From positions 372,001 to 436,000 of the forward strand of contig NZ_CP026103.1 of assembly GCF_002902945.1 (NCBI RefSeq): 64,000 nt of DNA. The letters run 5' to 3'. Positions 27,026-36,270 of the stretch are shown here, in pieces. The translations under genes were made by a program, and so were the position numbers. The first letter of the stretch is position 1; each line of letters begins with the position of its first letter. The notes beneath the pieces are model-generated. The model searched no databases. It had not been told where the DNA came from and worked only from the letters and a program-made list of their open reading frames with translations. The DNA comes from Paraburkholderia caribensis. GTDB lineage: Bacteria > Pseudomonadota > Gammaproteobacteria > Burkholderiales > Burkholderiaceae.

Positions 27026-27972
27026 AACACATTCCTGGAGACTGGGCCCACACGTTCACGCGGCGTCCGAAGGTGCTCATCGCCGACGATCAGCCCGTGA
27101 ACGTTCGCGCGCTGCATGCGCTCTTCAAGGACGACTGCGACGTGTTCATGGCGACCAGCGGCCCGCAGACCATCGAGCTGTGCCACAAGGTAATGCCCGA
27201 CCTGATCCTGCTCGACGTCGTGATGGACGGCATGGACGGCCATGAAGTGTGCCGCCGCCTGAAGGCCGATCCGCTGACGCACACGATTCCCGTCATCTTC
27301 GTCACCGCGCAGACCGACGAAGCCGACGAGGAGTACGGCCTGTCGCTCGGCGCCGTCGACTTCATCACGAAACCCGTCAAACCGGCCATCGTGCGCGCGC
27401 GGGTGCGCGCGCATCTGTCGTTGAAAATGCAGGGCGACGTGCTGCGCTCGATCGCGCTCGTCGACGGGCTGACGGGGGTCGGCAACCGGCGCAAGTTCGA
27501 GGAGGATTTCGACGCCAGCTGGCGGCACTGCCTGCGCGAATCGACGCCGCTGTCGCTGGTGATGGTCGACGTCGATTACTTCAAGCGCTACAACGACCGT
27601 TACGGGCATCAGGCGGGCGACCGCTGTCTGCAAACCGTCGCCAGACGCCTGACGGAAACGCTGCGCCGCCCTTACGACACCGTCGGCCGTTATGGCGGCG
27701 AGGAGTTCGCCTGCCTGTTGCCGAACACGCCGCTCGAAGCGGCAACACGTATCGCGATGCAGATGGAAGAGGGCGTGCGCGCGCTCGGGCTCGAACATCT
27801 CGATTCGGGCTGCGCGGAAACAGTCACGATCTCGGCGGGCGTCGCGACGCTGCTCCCGACTGCCGACTCGCAGCCCGCCGAGCTGATCGATGCCGCCGAC
27901 CGCCAGCTCTATGAAGCGAAGCACACGGGACGCGGCCGTGTCGCTTCGCCGATGCGCATGATGGAACGCTAG
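27019..27972 (+). CDS. Response regulator diguanylate cyclase (REC-GGDEF, PleD/WspR-like)
   Basis: The 317-residue gene starts inside the last codons of the hybrid kinase (7-base overlap), strongly suggesting coupled translation. Residues ~15-130 form a receiver with phospho-acceptor Asp66 (LILLDVVMDGMDGHE) and Lys in ITKPVKP. Residues ~150-310 form the cyclase domain with active-site GGEEF at 226-230. An inhibitory RxxD site, RPYD at 217-220, sits exactly five residues before it, so product feedback is expected. The enzyme makes cyclic di-GMP when phosphorylated, likely by the upstream Hpt domain. That partnership is inferred from the overlap. Confidence 0.95.
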   Translation: MLEHIPGDWAHTFTRRPKVLIADDQPVNVRALHALFKDDCDVFMATSGPQTIELCHKVMPDLILLDVVMDGMDGHEVCRRLKADPLTHTIPVIFVTAQTDEADEEYGLSLGAVDFITKPVKPAIVRARVRAHLSLKMQGDVLRSIALVDGLTGVGNRRKFEEDFDASWRHCLRESTPLSLVMVDVDYFKRYNDRYGHQAGDRCLQTVARRLTETLRRPYDTVGRYGGEEFACLLPNTPLEAATRIAMQMEEGVRALGLEHLDSGCAETVTISAGVATLLPTADSQPAELIDAADRQLYEAKHTGRGRVASPMRMMER

Positions 27973-27973
27973 T

Positions 27974-27988
27974 GCCGCCTTTGGCGGC
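27974..27988. repeat. Short GC hairpin between convergent genes
   Basis: GCCGCC-TTT-GGCGGC forms a six-pair hairpin between the stop codons of the diguanylate cyclase (27972) and the minus-strand LysR gene (27992). It lacks a T-run, so it may only weakly limit transcription in both directions. Confidence 0.4.
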
Positions 27989-27991
27989 GCG

Positions 27992-28873
27992 TCACGCTCT
28001 GTCGCGCGGCATCGCCTGCAGTGTATCGACGATCTCGCGCATCAACGCCTTGCGGTCGTCCGAGGCCCGCTGCACCATGCCGACCGTGCGCAGCGCCGGC
28101 GGGCTGGAAATGGGGATCACGCGCAATAGCGGATCGTTCAGCCAGTTGCCGCGTATCAGCAGCGGCAGCACCGCGACGCCGACCTTCTCGCGCACCAGCG
28201 CGACGATCGTTTCGATCGAATTGAGTTCGAGATACTCGTTGACCATCAAGCCTGCTTTTTCCAGCGCCTGTTCGACGACCTGGCCGGTGCGCACGCGCCG
28301 GTCGAAACGCAGGAAGCCGTGGCTGCGCAGGATGCGCTGCGGATCGTTGTCGGCGACGTCGCGGCTGACTATCAGCATCATCGGCTCGGTGTAGAGGGTG
28401 GTCCACTTCAGCGTGTCGGGCAGTGTTTCGTCGGCGCGTGCCACTACGGCTGCGACGTCCACTTCACCCACCTCCACCATGTTTGCCAGTTCGTCGGAGC
28501 GCGCCGACAGCAGACGCACGTCGAGCCGAGGATGCGCTGCCTTCAGCCGCGCCACGGCGAGCGACAGCGCACCGATTACCGACACCACTGCACCGATCGT
28601 CACTGGCCCCTCCATCGCGTCAGCCGGCTTGCCCTCGAGTTCGGCCAGCAGATCGAGAATCTGCTCGACCTTTGGCCAGATCGACTGGCCATGCTGCGTG
28701 AGGGTAATCTGCCGCCCTCGGCGATCGAACAACTGCCGCCCCAACGCCTCTTCGAGCCCGCGCATCTGCAGACTGACGGCGGCCTGCGTCAGCGCGACCT
28801 TATCGGCGGCGGCCGAAAACGAGCCGGTGCGGGCAACGGCCTTGAAGGTCTTCAGCATGCGAAGTGTCGGCAT
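27992..28873 (-). CDS. LysR family transcriptional regulator, divergent from the peptide ABC operon
   Basis: The 293-residue protein has an N-terminal winged HTH (LKTFKAVARTGSFSAAADKV, ALTQAAVSLQMRGLEEALG) and a periplasmic-binding-protein-like effector domain (~90-290). It is transcribed away from the glutathione/dipeptide-type operon with ~160 bases between starts. LysR regulators usually control a divergent operon and themselves from that gap, where a 12-bp palindrome (28904-28915) is found. The inducer is likely a peptide or a product of its breakdown, by inference from the neighbours. Confidence 0.93.
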   Translation of the reverse strand: MPTLRMLKTFKAVARTGSFSAAADKVALTQAAVSLQMRGLEEALGRQLFDRRGRQITLTQHGQSIWPKVEQILDLLAELEGKPADAMEGPVTIGAVVSVIGALSLAVARLKAAHPRLDVRLLSARSDELANMVEVGEVDVAAVVARADETLPDTLKWTTLYTEPMMLIVSRDVADNDPQRILRSHGFLRFDRRVRTGQVVEQALEKAGLMVNEYLELNSIETIVALVREKVGVAVLPLLIRGNWLNDPLLRVIPISSPPALRTVGMVQRASDDRKALMREIVDTLQAMPRDRA

Positions 28874-28903
28874 GGGCGGTTCCGGGATCTGTGATGCATG
28901 GCC

Positions 28904-29000
28904 GATCGTACGATCGAATCATGAGAAAAACTTAAGTATCGAAAAGAAAGTTTAATATTTTTTGTGCGAGAGCCGCCAGTATGATCGTTCGATGACGATC
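28904..29000. promoter_or_regulatory. Divergent promoter region with repeated GATCGT(A/T)CGAT palindromes
   Basis: The perfect palindrome GATCGTACGATC (28904-28915) is followed by GAAT, and a near copy, GATCGTTCGAT (28983-28993), lies 79 bases away. The spacer contains an AT-rich tract (AAGTTTAATATTTTTT) suitable for a promoter. LysR proteins bind such paired sites; this assignment is inferred. Confidence 0.45.
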
Positions 29001-29036
29001 TGCAAGAGCGAGCAACACGATGCGGAATACCCAGGC

Positions 29037-30059
29037 ATGACCGGTGCTGAACGCCGGCCGGTTCTCGATGTACGCGGCTTCTCGTTGAAGTTTTCGAACG
29101 CGCCCGATGTGCCGAATGTCGTCGATGACCTCTCTTTCCCGGTTCATGCAGGCGAGACGCTGTGCATGGTCGGCGAGTCGGGTTGCGGCAAGAGCGTCAC
29201 GTCGCTGGCGCTGATGGGATTGCTCGCGAGCCCGCCCGCGCGGCGCGTCGCGGGCACGGCGCATTTCGAAGGCGTGGATCTGTTCGCGTTGTCCGAGCGC
29301 GAGCTGGCCGACATTCGCGGCAACCGGATGTCGATGATCTTTCAGGAGCCGATGACCTCGCTCAATCCTGCCTATACGATCGGCGAGCAGATTGGCGAGA
29401 GTGTCCGGCGGCATCGCGGCATCGGGCGTGCCGAGGCACGCGAAGAAGCGCTGAAGATGCTGCGGCTCGTTCATATTCCCGCACCCGAAACCCGGCTCGA
29501 CACGTTCCCGCATCAACTGTCGGGCGGCATGCGCCAACGCGTGATGATCGCCATGGCGCTCGCCAACCGCCCGCGTCTTCTGATCGCCGACGAGCCGACC
29601 ACGGCACTCGACGTGACCATCCAGGCGCAGGTGCTGTCGCTCGTCCGTACGCTTCAGGCGGAGACGGGCACGGCGATGCTGCTGATCACGCACGACCTCG
29701 GCGTGGTGGCCGAAGTCGCGGATCACGTCGCGGTGATGTATGCGGGCAGGATCGTCGAATACGGCACGGTCGCCGATCTGTTCGATGATCCGCAGCATCC
29801 GTACACGATCGGCCTGATGGGCGCGATTCCTTCCGTCGGCAAGCGCGAAGGGTCGCTGGCGACGATTCGCGGCTCGGTGCCGTCGCCCGAGCAGATGCCG
29901 CGCGGCTGCCGCTTCGCGCCGCGTTGTCCGTTCGCCGAGCAGCGCTGTATCGACGCCGCGCCGCCCGACCGGACGCTTTCCGGCGAGCATCGCGTCGCAT
30001 GCTGGCTCGCGCCCGTCGAACAGTTCGTCAAGCCGGTGCAGCAGAAGGAGCTGACATGA
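29037..30059 (+). CDS. Dipeptide/glutathione-type ABC transporter ATP-binding protein (DppD/OppD family)
   Basis: The protein is about 340 residues from MTGAERRPVLDVRG; ATGs at 28992 and a TTG at 28962 are possible earlier starts. Walker A is GESGCGKSVTS, the signature is LSGGMRQRVMIAMAL, and Walker B is RLLIADEPTTALD. The C-terminal oligopeptide/dipeptide extension with paired Cys (CRFAPRCPFAEQRC) is present, marking the DppD/OppD/GsiA subgroup that binds a 4Fe-4S cluster. It powers import of small peptides together with the two permeases downstream. It overlaps the second ATPase gene by ATGA. Confidence 0.92.
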   Translation: MTGAERRPVLDVRGFSLKFSNAPDVPNVVDDLSFPVHAGETLCMVGESGCGKSVTSLALMGLLASPPARRVAGTAHFEGVDLFALSERELADIRGNRMSMIFQEPMTSLNPAYTIGEQIGESVRRHRGIGRAEAREEALKMLRLVHIPAPETRLDTFPHQLSGGMRQRVMIAMALANRPRLLIADEPTTALDVTIQAQVLSLVRTLQAETGTAMLLITHDLGVVAEVADHVAVMYAGRIVEYGTVADLFDDPQHPYTIGLMGAIPSVGKREGSLATIRGSVPSPEQMPRGCRFAPRCPFAEQRCIDAAPPDRTLSGEHRVACWLAPVEQFVKPVQQKELT

Positions 30060-31159
30060 CGAGCCGGAAGCACATCGCCACACCCATTCTCGAAGCGAGC
30101 GCGCTGACCAAACGTTTCGGCGGCGAGCGGCAGATGTTCGCGCGCACGCCCACTGTGCATGCCGTCAATGAAGTGTCGTTCGCCGTGCAGACGGGCGAGA
30201 CGTTTGCGATCGTCGGCGAGTCGGGCTGCGGCAAGTCGACGCTCGGCCGTCTGCTGCTGCGCCTGATCGACGCGACGCAGGGCCGCGTGCTCTATCAGGG
30301 CGAAGACATCACGCACTGGCAGGGCGCGAAGCTGCGCCGCTTGCGCCGCGAGATGCAGATCATTTTTCAGGACCCGTTCGCGTCGCTGAATCCGGGCATG
30401 ACAGTCGGGCAGATCATCGGCGAGCCGGTGGCGTTTCATGGTCTCGCGCGCAATGCCGCCGCGCGCCGCGAGCGCGTTGCGCAACTGCTGAGCAAAGTCG
30501 GCCTGCAGCCCGCCTATGCGGAGCGGTATCCGCACGAGTTTTCGGGCGGGCAGCGGCAGCGCATCGGCATCGCACGCGCGCTGGCGGGCGAGCCGAAGCT
30601 GATCGTCGGCGACGAGCCGGTCTCGGCGCTCGATGTGTCCGTGCAGGCGCAGGTCATCAATCTGCTCGAATCGCTGAAAGCGCAACTCGGTCTCACGCTC
30701 GTCATGGTCGCGCACGATCTCGCCGTGATCCGGCACATGAGCGACCGCGTCGCTGTGATGTATCTGGGCGAAATCGTCGAGCTGGCGCAGGTCGATGAAC
30801 TGTTCGACGCGCCGCTGCATCCGTACACCCAGGCGCTGTTGCGCGCGATTCCCGCCAGCAGCCCGCACGAGCGGCGCACCAGGCCCGCCTTGCAAGGCGA
30901 CTTGCCGAGCCCGACCGCGCCGCCCCCGGGCTGCCGTTTTCATACGCGCTGTCCGCATGCGAAGCCGCGCTGTTCGCAGGAGCGTCCGCTTGCCGAAACG
31001 CTGCCGGGCGGTCGCCAGGTCGCCTGTCACTTCTGGCGCGACGTGCAGAACGCGGGCGGCGGCGCGCCGCTCGCCGCGAGCGTCAGCACGAAGCTGAACG
31101 AGCGCCTTGCGATCTACCGCGAGAAGCAGGCAGCGCTGACAGCGAACGCGAATCCATAG
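30056..31159 (+). CDS. Dipeptide/glutathione-type ABC transporter ATP-binding protein (DppF/OppF family)
   Basis: The 367-residue start MTSRKHIATPILEASA overlaps the previous stop. Walker A is GESGCGKSTLGRLLL, the Q-loop region QIIFQDPFASLNP, the signature FSGGQRQRIGIARAL and Walker B LIVGDEPVSALD. The C-terminus again has Cys pairs (CRFHTRCPHAKPRC), as in OppF. It forms the ATPase heterodimer with the preceding protein. GsiA of E. coli fuses both halves in one protein; here they are separate, as in Dpp/Opp. Confidence 0.93.
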   Translation: MTSRKHIATPILEASALTKRFGGERQMFARTPTVHAVNEVSFAVQTGETFAIVGESGCGKSTLGRLLLRLIDATQGRVLYQGEDITHWQGAKLRRLRREMQIIFQDPFASLNPGMTVGQIIGEPVAFHGLARNAAARRERVAQLLSKVGLQPAYAERYPHEFSGGQRQRIGIARALAGEPKLIVGDEPVSALDVSVQAQVINLLESLKAQLGLTLVMVAHDLAVIRHMSDRVAVMYLGEIVELAQVDELFDAPLHPYTQALLRAIPASSPHERRTRPALQGDLPSPTAPPPGCRFHTRCPHAKPRCSQERPLAETLPGGRQVACHFWRDVQNAGGGAPLAASVSTKLNERLAIYREKQAALTANANP

Positions 31160-31203
31160 CACAACCTCCGATGGCAACCCGAACTGCAACAAGGACATAA
31201 CGC

Positions 31204-32700
31204 ATGCGAAGAATGTTGATTGCCGCCGCGCTCGCATTGGGCGCTTCCGCCGCGATGGCCCAGAGCACCATCCGCATTGGCTTGCAGGACGATATCGGCT
31301 CGCTCGATCCCGCCCGCAGCGTGCAGTTCGTCGACCGCATCGTGTTCGCGTCGCTGTGCAATTCGCTCGTCGATGTGTCGCCCGACCTGAAGATCGTGCC
31401 GATGCTCGCCACGTCATGGACGACGAGTCCAGACGGCAAGAGCCTGACCTTCAAGCTGCGCCAGGGCGTGAAGTTCCAGAACGACGAGCCGTTCAACGCG
31501 GCCGCCGTGAAGGCGAATCTCGACCGCTATCGCAGCCTGCCGACCAGCAACCGCAAGAGCGAACTGTCGTCCGTCGATCACGTCGACGTGGTCGACGACA
31601 GCACGGTGAAGATCGTATTGAAGCAGCCGGACGCCGCGCTGCTGGCCACGCTGTCCGACCGCGCCGGCATGATGCTCGCGCCGAAGACGCTCGCGGATGC
31701 CGCCGGCGTCGGCGCGCACCCTGTGTGCTCGGGTCCGTACAAATTCGTGCAGCGCGTGCAGAACGATCGCGTCGTGCTGGAGAAGTTCGCGGGCTATTGG
31801 GACGCGGACAAGTACCCGATCCAGCGCGTGGTGTTCCAGCCGATTCCCGACAGCACCGTGCGTCTCGCGAACCTGCGCTCCGGCTCGCTCGACATGCTCG
31901 AACGTCTGGCGCCTTCCGACGTCGCGTCGGTGAAGAGCGACGCGAACATGCAGTTCAAGCCGGTGACGGGCCTCGGCTTCTACTACGTGACCTTCAACAT
32001 CAACAACGGGCCGCGCGGCAACAATCCGCTGAAGGACAAGCGCGTGCGCCAGGCGTTCGAACTCTCTATCGATCGCGACGCCATCGACCAGGTGATCGGC
32101 GCGGGCATTTTCTCGCCAGCCAACCAGGGCATTCCGAAGTCGAGCCCGTACTACAACACGTCGCTGCCGACCACGAAGCGCGACGTCGCCAAGGCGAAGG
32201 CATTGCTGAAAGCAGCAGGGCAGGAGCATCCGACCGTCGAGTTCGCGTATCCGAACAACACGGTCGCGAGCCAGATCACGCAGATGCTGCAAGCCATGCT
32301 GAGCGAGTCGGGCATTACGCTGAAGCTGCGTCCGAGCGACTACGCAACGGAACTGAACGCCGGGCATAGCGGCGATTTCGAGGCGATGTACACGGGCTGG
32401 TCTGGCCGCGTCGACCCGGACGGCAACCTGCATCAGTTCAACACCTGCGCGGGCAACCTGAACTACGCGCACTACTGCAACCAGCAGGTCGACTCGCTGC
32501 TGGACGCCGCGCGCACGCGGCTCACCCCGGCCGAGCGCAAGACGGACTACGACGCCGCCGGCAAGATCCTCGCCGACGACGACCCCATCGTCTATCTGTA
32601 CGCGCAACCGTGGCCGTTCGTGCTGTCGAAGAAAGTGCAGGGCTTCACGCCTTCCGCCGACGGTCTGGTGCGTCTGCGCGGCGTGTCGGTCAAGGGCTGA
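31204..32700 (+). CDS. ABC transporter substrate-binding protein, peptide/glutathione type (SBP family 5)
   Basis: The 498-residue protein has an AAGGA site and an N-terminal Sec signal (RRMLIAAALALGASAAMA, cleavage near AMA-QS). The family-5 fold is shown by DIGSLDPARSVQFVDRIVF, VGAHPVCSGPYKFVQRVQND and the long lobe with YYVTFNINNGPRGNNPLKDKRVRQAFELSIDR. It should bind the peptide or glutathione-like ligand in the periplasm and deliver it to the permeases. Two Cys in FNTCAGNLNYAHYCNQQ may form a disulfide, as in GsiB/DppA-type proteins. It sits between ATPase and permease genes in the same operon. Confidence 0.93.
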   Translation: MRRMLIAAALALGASAAMAQSTIRIGLQDDIGSLDPARSVQFVDRIVFASLCNSLVDVSPDLKIVPMLATSWTTSPDGKSLTFKLRQGVKFQNDEPFNAAAVKANLDRYRSLPTSNRKSELSSVDHVDVVDDSTVKIVLKQPDAALLATLSDRAGMMLAPKTLADAAGVGAHPVCSGPYKFVQRVQNDRVVLEKFAGYWDADKYPIQRVVFQPIPDSTVRLANLRSGSLDMLERLAPSDVASVKSDANMQFKPVTGLGFYYVTFNINNGPRGNNPLKDKRVRQAFELSIDRDAIDQVIGAGIFSPANQGIPKSSPYYNTSLPTTKRDVAKAKALLKAAGQEHPTVEFAYPNNTVASQITQMLQAMLSESGITLKLRPSDYATELNAGHSGDFEAMYTGWSGRVDPDGNLHQFNTCAGNLNYAHYCNQQVDSLLDAARTRLTPAERKTDYDAAGKILADDDPIVYLYAQPWPFVLSKKVQGFTPSADGLVRLRGVSVKG

Positions 32701-32705
32701 GCGTC

Positions 32706-33650
32706 ATGCTGCGGATCATCGCGAATCGCATGCTGGTGGCCGTGCCGACGCTGATTCTGGTGTCGGTGCTGATCTTCGGCCTGCAAAAGCTGCTGCCGGG
32801 CGACCCGGTGCTGGCGATGGCGGGCGAAGATCAGGACGCGCAGGTCATCGCGACGCTGCGCGTCAAGTATCACCTCGATCAGCCCGTGCCGACGCAGTAC
32901 GCGCTGTGGGTGCGCGACGTCGCGCACGGCGATCTGGGCGCCTCGCTGCGCACGGACGTGCCCGTGCGCTCGCTGATCGCGCAGAAGCTGCCCGTCACGC
33001 TCCAGCTCGCGGTGATGGCGATGATCCTCGCGATCGGCATCGGCATACCGGCCGGCGTGATTTCGGCGGCGAGCCGCGGCGGGCCGCTCGATTACGCGGC
33101 GAACATCTTCGCGCTGTCGGGCATGTCGATACCGAACTTCTGGCTCGGCATCATGCTGATCTTCATCGTCTCGGTGCGCTGGCATCTGCTGCCGTCGTCG
33201 GGTTATGTGTCGCCGGGCGAGGACTTCTGGCTCAGCATCAAGACCATGCTGATGCCCGCGTTCGTGCTGGGTGCGGCGCTCGGCGCGCAACTGATGCGCC
33301 ACACGCGCAGCGCGATGCTCGGCGTGCTGCGCACCGACTACATCCGCACCGCGCGCGCGAAGGGCCTGTTGCGCGGCGCCGTGGTCGTCAAGCACGCATT
33401 TCGCAACGCGCTGATTCCCATCGTCACCGTGCTCGCCTTGCTGTTCGGCGAACTGCTCGCGGGCGCGGTGCTGACCGAGCAGGTGTTCACCATTCCCGGC
33501 TTCGGCAAACTGGTCGTCGACGCCGTGTTCAATCGCGACTACCCCGTCGTGCAAGGCGTCGTGCTGGTCACGGCGCTGGCGTTCATCGTCGTGAATCTGT
33601 GCGCCGACGTGCTGTATATCCTGCTCAATCCCCGACTGAGGCGCAGTTGA
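32706..33650 (+). CDS. ABC transporter permease (DppB/GsiC type)
   Basis: The 314-residue start MLRIIANRMLVAVPTL gives a family-typical N-terminal helix. Six TM helices and the conserved cytoplasmic motif DYIRTARAKGLLRGAVVVKHAFRNALIP identify a DppB/OppB/GsiC permease. The periplasmic loop contains LLPGDPVLAMAGED typical of the family. It pairs with the next gene, overlapping at TGATG, to form the translocation pore. Confidence 0.94.
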   Translation: MLRIIANRMLVAVPTLILVSVLIFGLQKLLPGDPVLAMAGEDQDAQVIATLRVKYHLDQPVPTQYALWVRDVAHGDLGASLRTDVPVRSLIAQKLPVTLQLAVMAMILAIGIGIPAGVISAASRGGPLDYAANIFALSGMSIPNFWLGIMLIFIVSVRWHLLPSSGYVSPGEDFWLSIKTMLMPAFVLGAALGAQLMRHTRSAMLGVLRTDYIRTARAKGLLRGAVVVKHAFRNALIPIVTVLALLFGELLAGAVLTEQVFTIPGFGKLVVDAVFNRDYPVVQGVVLVTALAFIVVNLCADVLYILLNPRLRRS

Positions 33651-34528
33651 TGGCTACTTCAATCGATGCCCGTTCCGCAGCGGCCACGCTGCCGCGCCGC
33701 AAGCGCCGCGGTGTGGTGCGCTTCATGCGCAACCGGGCGGCCGTGTTCGGCGCGGTGCTGGTCGCGCTGATTGTCGTGATGGCCGTGTTCGCGCCGTGGC
33801 TCACGCAGTACGACCCGGTGCAGGCGAGCTTCATGACCGTGCGCCAGGCGCCGTCGGCGGCGCACTGGTTCGGCACCGACGAACTCGGCCGCGACGTGTT
33901 GAGCCGACTGCTGTACGGCGCGCGCGCGTCGCTGCTGGCGGGCGTCGTGTCGGTCGGCATCGCGGTCGTGCTGGGCGTGCCGCTCGGGCTGCTTGCGGGG
34001 TACTTCGGCAAGCTCGTCGACGGCGTGATCTCGCGCATTGCCGACGCGTTGCTGTCCATTCCGTTCCTGATTCTCGCGATTGCGTTGAGCGCGTTTCTCG
34101 GCCCGAGCCTGACGAACGCGATGGCCGCGATCGGTATTTCGGCGATGCCGCGCTTCATCCGCCTCACGCGCGGCCAGGCGATCAGCGTGAAGGCCGAAGA
34201 GTACGTGGAAGGCGCGCGCGCGATCGGTCTCGATCACCCGCGCATCATTCTGCGTTACATTTTGCCGAACGTGCTGCCGCCCATCATCGTGCAGGCGAGC
34301 CTCACGGTGGCGAGCGCGATCATCGCTGAAGCGAGCCTGTCGTTTCTCGGGCTCGGGCAATTGCCGCCCTCGCCATCGTGGGGATCGATGCTCAACACCG
34401 CGAAGGACTTCGTGAGCCAGGCGCCGTGGATGTCGATCTTCCCCGGCATCGCGATCTTCCTGGCCGTGCTCGGCTTCAACCTGCTCGGCGACGGTCTGCG
34501 CGACGCGCTCGATCCGCGCGAGTCCTGA
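33650..34528 (+). CDS. ABC transporter permease (DppC/GsiD type)
   Basis: The 292-residue protein begins MATSIDARSAAATLPR with a basic N-terminal cytoplasmic segment, then six TM helices. The motifs HWFGTDELGRDVLSRLLYGAR, VKAEEYVEGARAIGLDHPRI and EASLSFLGLGQLPPSPSWGSM are diagnostic of DppC/OppC/GsiD permeases. Start and previous stop overlap (TGATG). It completes the peptide import system. Confidence 0.94.
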   Translation: MATSIDARSAAATLPRRKRRGVVRFMRNRAAVFGAVLVALIVVMAVFAPWLTQYDPVQASFMTVRQAPSAAHWFGTDELGRDVLSRLLYGARASLLAGVVSVGIAVVLGVPLGLLAGYFGKLVDGVISRIADALLSIPFLILAIALSAFLGPSLTNAMAAIGISAMPRFIRLTRGQAISVKAEEYVEGARAIGLDHPRIILRYILPNVLPPIIVQASLTVASAIIAEASLSFLGLGQLPPSPSWGSMLNTAKDFVSQAPWMSIFPGIAIFLAVLGFNLLGDGLRDALDPRES

Positions 34529-34600
34529 TTCTTTATGCTGCAGCGTTATACAAACAAGACGCCGCCGCCGCCGAACCAGCAAAACCCTAAGAGTGACATC

Positions 34601-36238
34601 ATGACAAGCTTCAACTGGCAGAACCCGTATCCCACGCTGCGCATGCCCGTGTTCGCGCGCAACATCGTCTCGACCTCGCAGCCGCTTGCCGCGCAGGCCG
34701 GCTTGCGCATGCTATGGAAAGGCGGCAATGCCGTCGATGCCGCGATCGCGGCGGCTGCGGCGATCACCGTCGTCGAACCGGTGTCGAACGGGCTGGGCAG
34801 CGATGCATTCGCGCTCGTGTGGGACGGCAAGAAGCTGCATGGGCTGAACGCGTCGGGCGTCGCGCCCGCAGCGTGGAATGTCGATTACTTCAAGCGCAAA
34901 TACGGCGAAAACAACGGTATCGCCACGCAGCCCGTGCGCGGCTGGGACACGGTGACGGTGCCGGGCGCGGTCGCCGGCTGGGAAGCGCTCCACAAGAAGT
35001 TCGGCTCGCTGCCGTTCGCGGACCTGATGGAGCCCGCCATCGAAATCGCCGAACGCGGGCATGCGGTGGCGAGCATCGTCGCGCGCAAGTGGGCGGCCGC
35101 CGTGCCCGAACTGAAGAACCAGCCCGGTTTCGCCGATGCCTTCATGCCGCATGGCCGCGCGCCCGAGGTCAGCGAACTGATCCGGATGCCGGGCCATGCG
35201 AAGAGCTTGCGCCTGCTCGCCGAAAAAGGCCCGCGTGCTTATTACGAAGGCGAGATCGCCGAGCGTATCGCGGCGTTTGCGCGCGACGCCGGCGGCGCGA
35301 TGACATTCGACGACCTGCGCAACTATCGGCCCGAGTGGGTCGAGCCGATCGGCAAGGATTATCGCGGCTACACCGTGCACGAGATTCCGCCGAACGGGCA
35401 GGGCATCGCCGCGCTGATCGCGCTGGGCATACTCGAACAGTTCGACGTGGCGTCGCTGACGCTCGACGGAATCGAATCGCAGCACTTGCAGATCGAAGCG
35501 ATGAAGCTGGCCTTCGCGGACGTCTACCGCTATGTGGCCGATCCGCGTTCGATGGAAGTGACACCCGAGCAGATGCTCGACGACGCGTACCTGAAATCGC
35601 GCGCCAGGCTGATCGACCCGAAGCGCGCGACGCAGTTCGACTTCGGCATGCCGAAGACGGGCGGCACGATCTACATGTCGGCGGCGGACGAGCGCGGCAT
35701 GATGGTCAGCTTCATCCAGTCGAACTACATGGGTTTCGGTTCGGGCTGCGTCGTGCCCGGCATGGGCATTTCGCTGCAAAACCGCGGTTGCGGCTTTTCG
35801 ATGGACCCGAAGTCGCCGAATGTGGTCGAAGGCGGCAAGCGGCCGTTCCACACCATCATCCCGGCGTTCCTCACGCAGCAGGTGAACGGCCAGCAGGAAG
35901 CGGTGATGAGCTTCGGCGTGATGGGCGGCGACATGCAGCCGCAAGGCCATTTGCAAACTGTGGTGCGGATGCTCGACTACGGCCAGCAGCCTCAGGCCGC
36001 CTGCGACGCGCCGCGCTGGAAGGTCAACCGCGACTTCTCGGTCGACCTCGAGCACACGCTCGATCCTCGCACGGCGCGCGAACTGGAAGGCCTCGGCCAC
36101 ACGATCAAGTCGATCGACGATCCGTATATGGATTTCGGCTCCGGCCAGTTCATCTGGAAGCTCGACCGCAACGAGCCGGATCGCGGCTATGTCGCCGCGA
36201 GCGACAGCCGTCGCGATGGTCTCGCAGCGGGGTTCTGA
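34601..36238 (+). CDS. ggt: Gamma-glutamyltransferase family protein (Ntn hydrolase)
   Basis: The 545-residue start MTSFNWQNPYPTLRM is favoured over an upstream ATG (34535) because a GAG-rich site precedes it. There is no signal peptide, so the product appears cytoplasmic. Conserved GGT features include GGNAVDAAIAAAAAITVVEP, PNGQGIAALIALGIL, and the processing site PKTGGTIYMSAADE, where Thr356 is the likely autocatalytic nucleophile. After import, this enzyme would cleave gamma-glutamyl bonds (glutathione or gamma-glutamyl peptides). Its place at the end of the peptide ABC operon supports that pathway. Some family members act on other gamma-glutamyl amides or on cephalosporin-type substrates. 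Confidence 0.9.
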   Translation: MTSFNWQNPYPTLRMPVFARNIVSTSQPLAAQAGLRMLWKGGNAVDAAIAAAAAITVVEPVSNGLGSDAFALVWDGKKLHGLNASGVAPAAWNVDYFKRKYGENNGIATQPVRGWDTVTVPGAVAGWEALHKKFGSLPFADLMEPAIEIAERGHAVASIVARKWAAAVPELKNQPGFADAFMPHGRAPEVSELIRMPGHAKSLRLLAEKGPRAYYEGEIAERIAAFARDAGGAMTFDDLRNYRPEWVEPIGKDYRGYTVHEIPPNGQGIAALIALGILEQFDVASLTLDGIESQHLQIEAMKLAFADVYRYVADPRSMEVTPEQMLDDAYLKSRARLIDPKRATQFDFGMPKTGGTIYMSAADERGMMVSFIQSNYMGFGSGCVVPGMGISLQNRGCGFSMDPKSPNVVEGGKRPFHTIIPAFLTQQVNGQQEAVMSFGVMGGDMQPQGHLQTVVRMLDYGQQPQAACDAPRWKVNRDFSVDLEHTLDPRTARELEGLGHTIKSIDDPYMDFGSGQFIWKLDRNEPDRGYVAASDSRRDGLAAGF

Positions 36239-36270
36239 GGGAGCGTTCGCGGCGCGGCAAGAAGCGCGTC

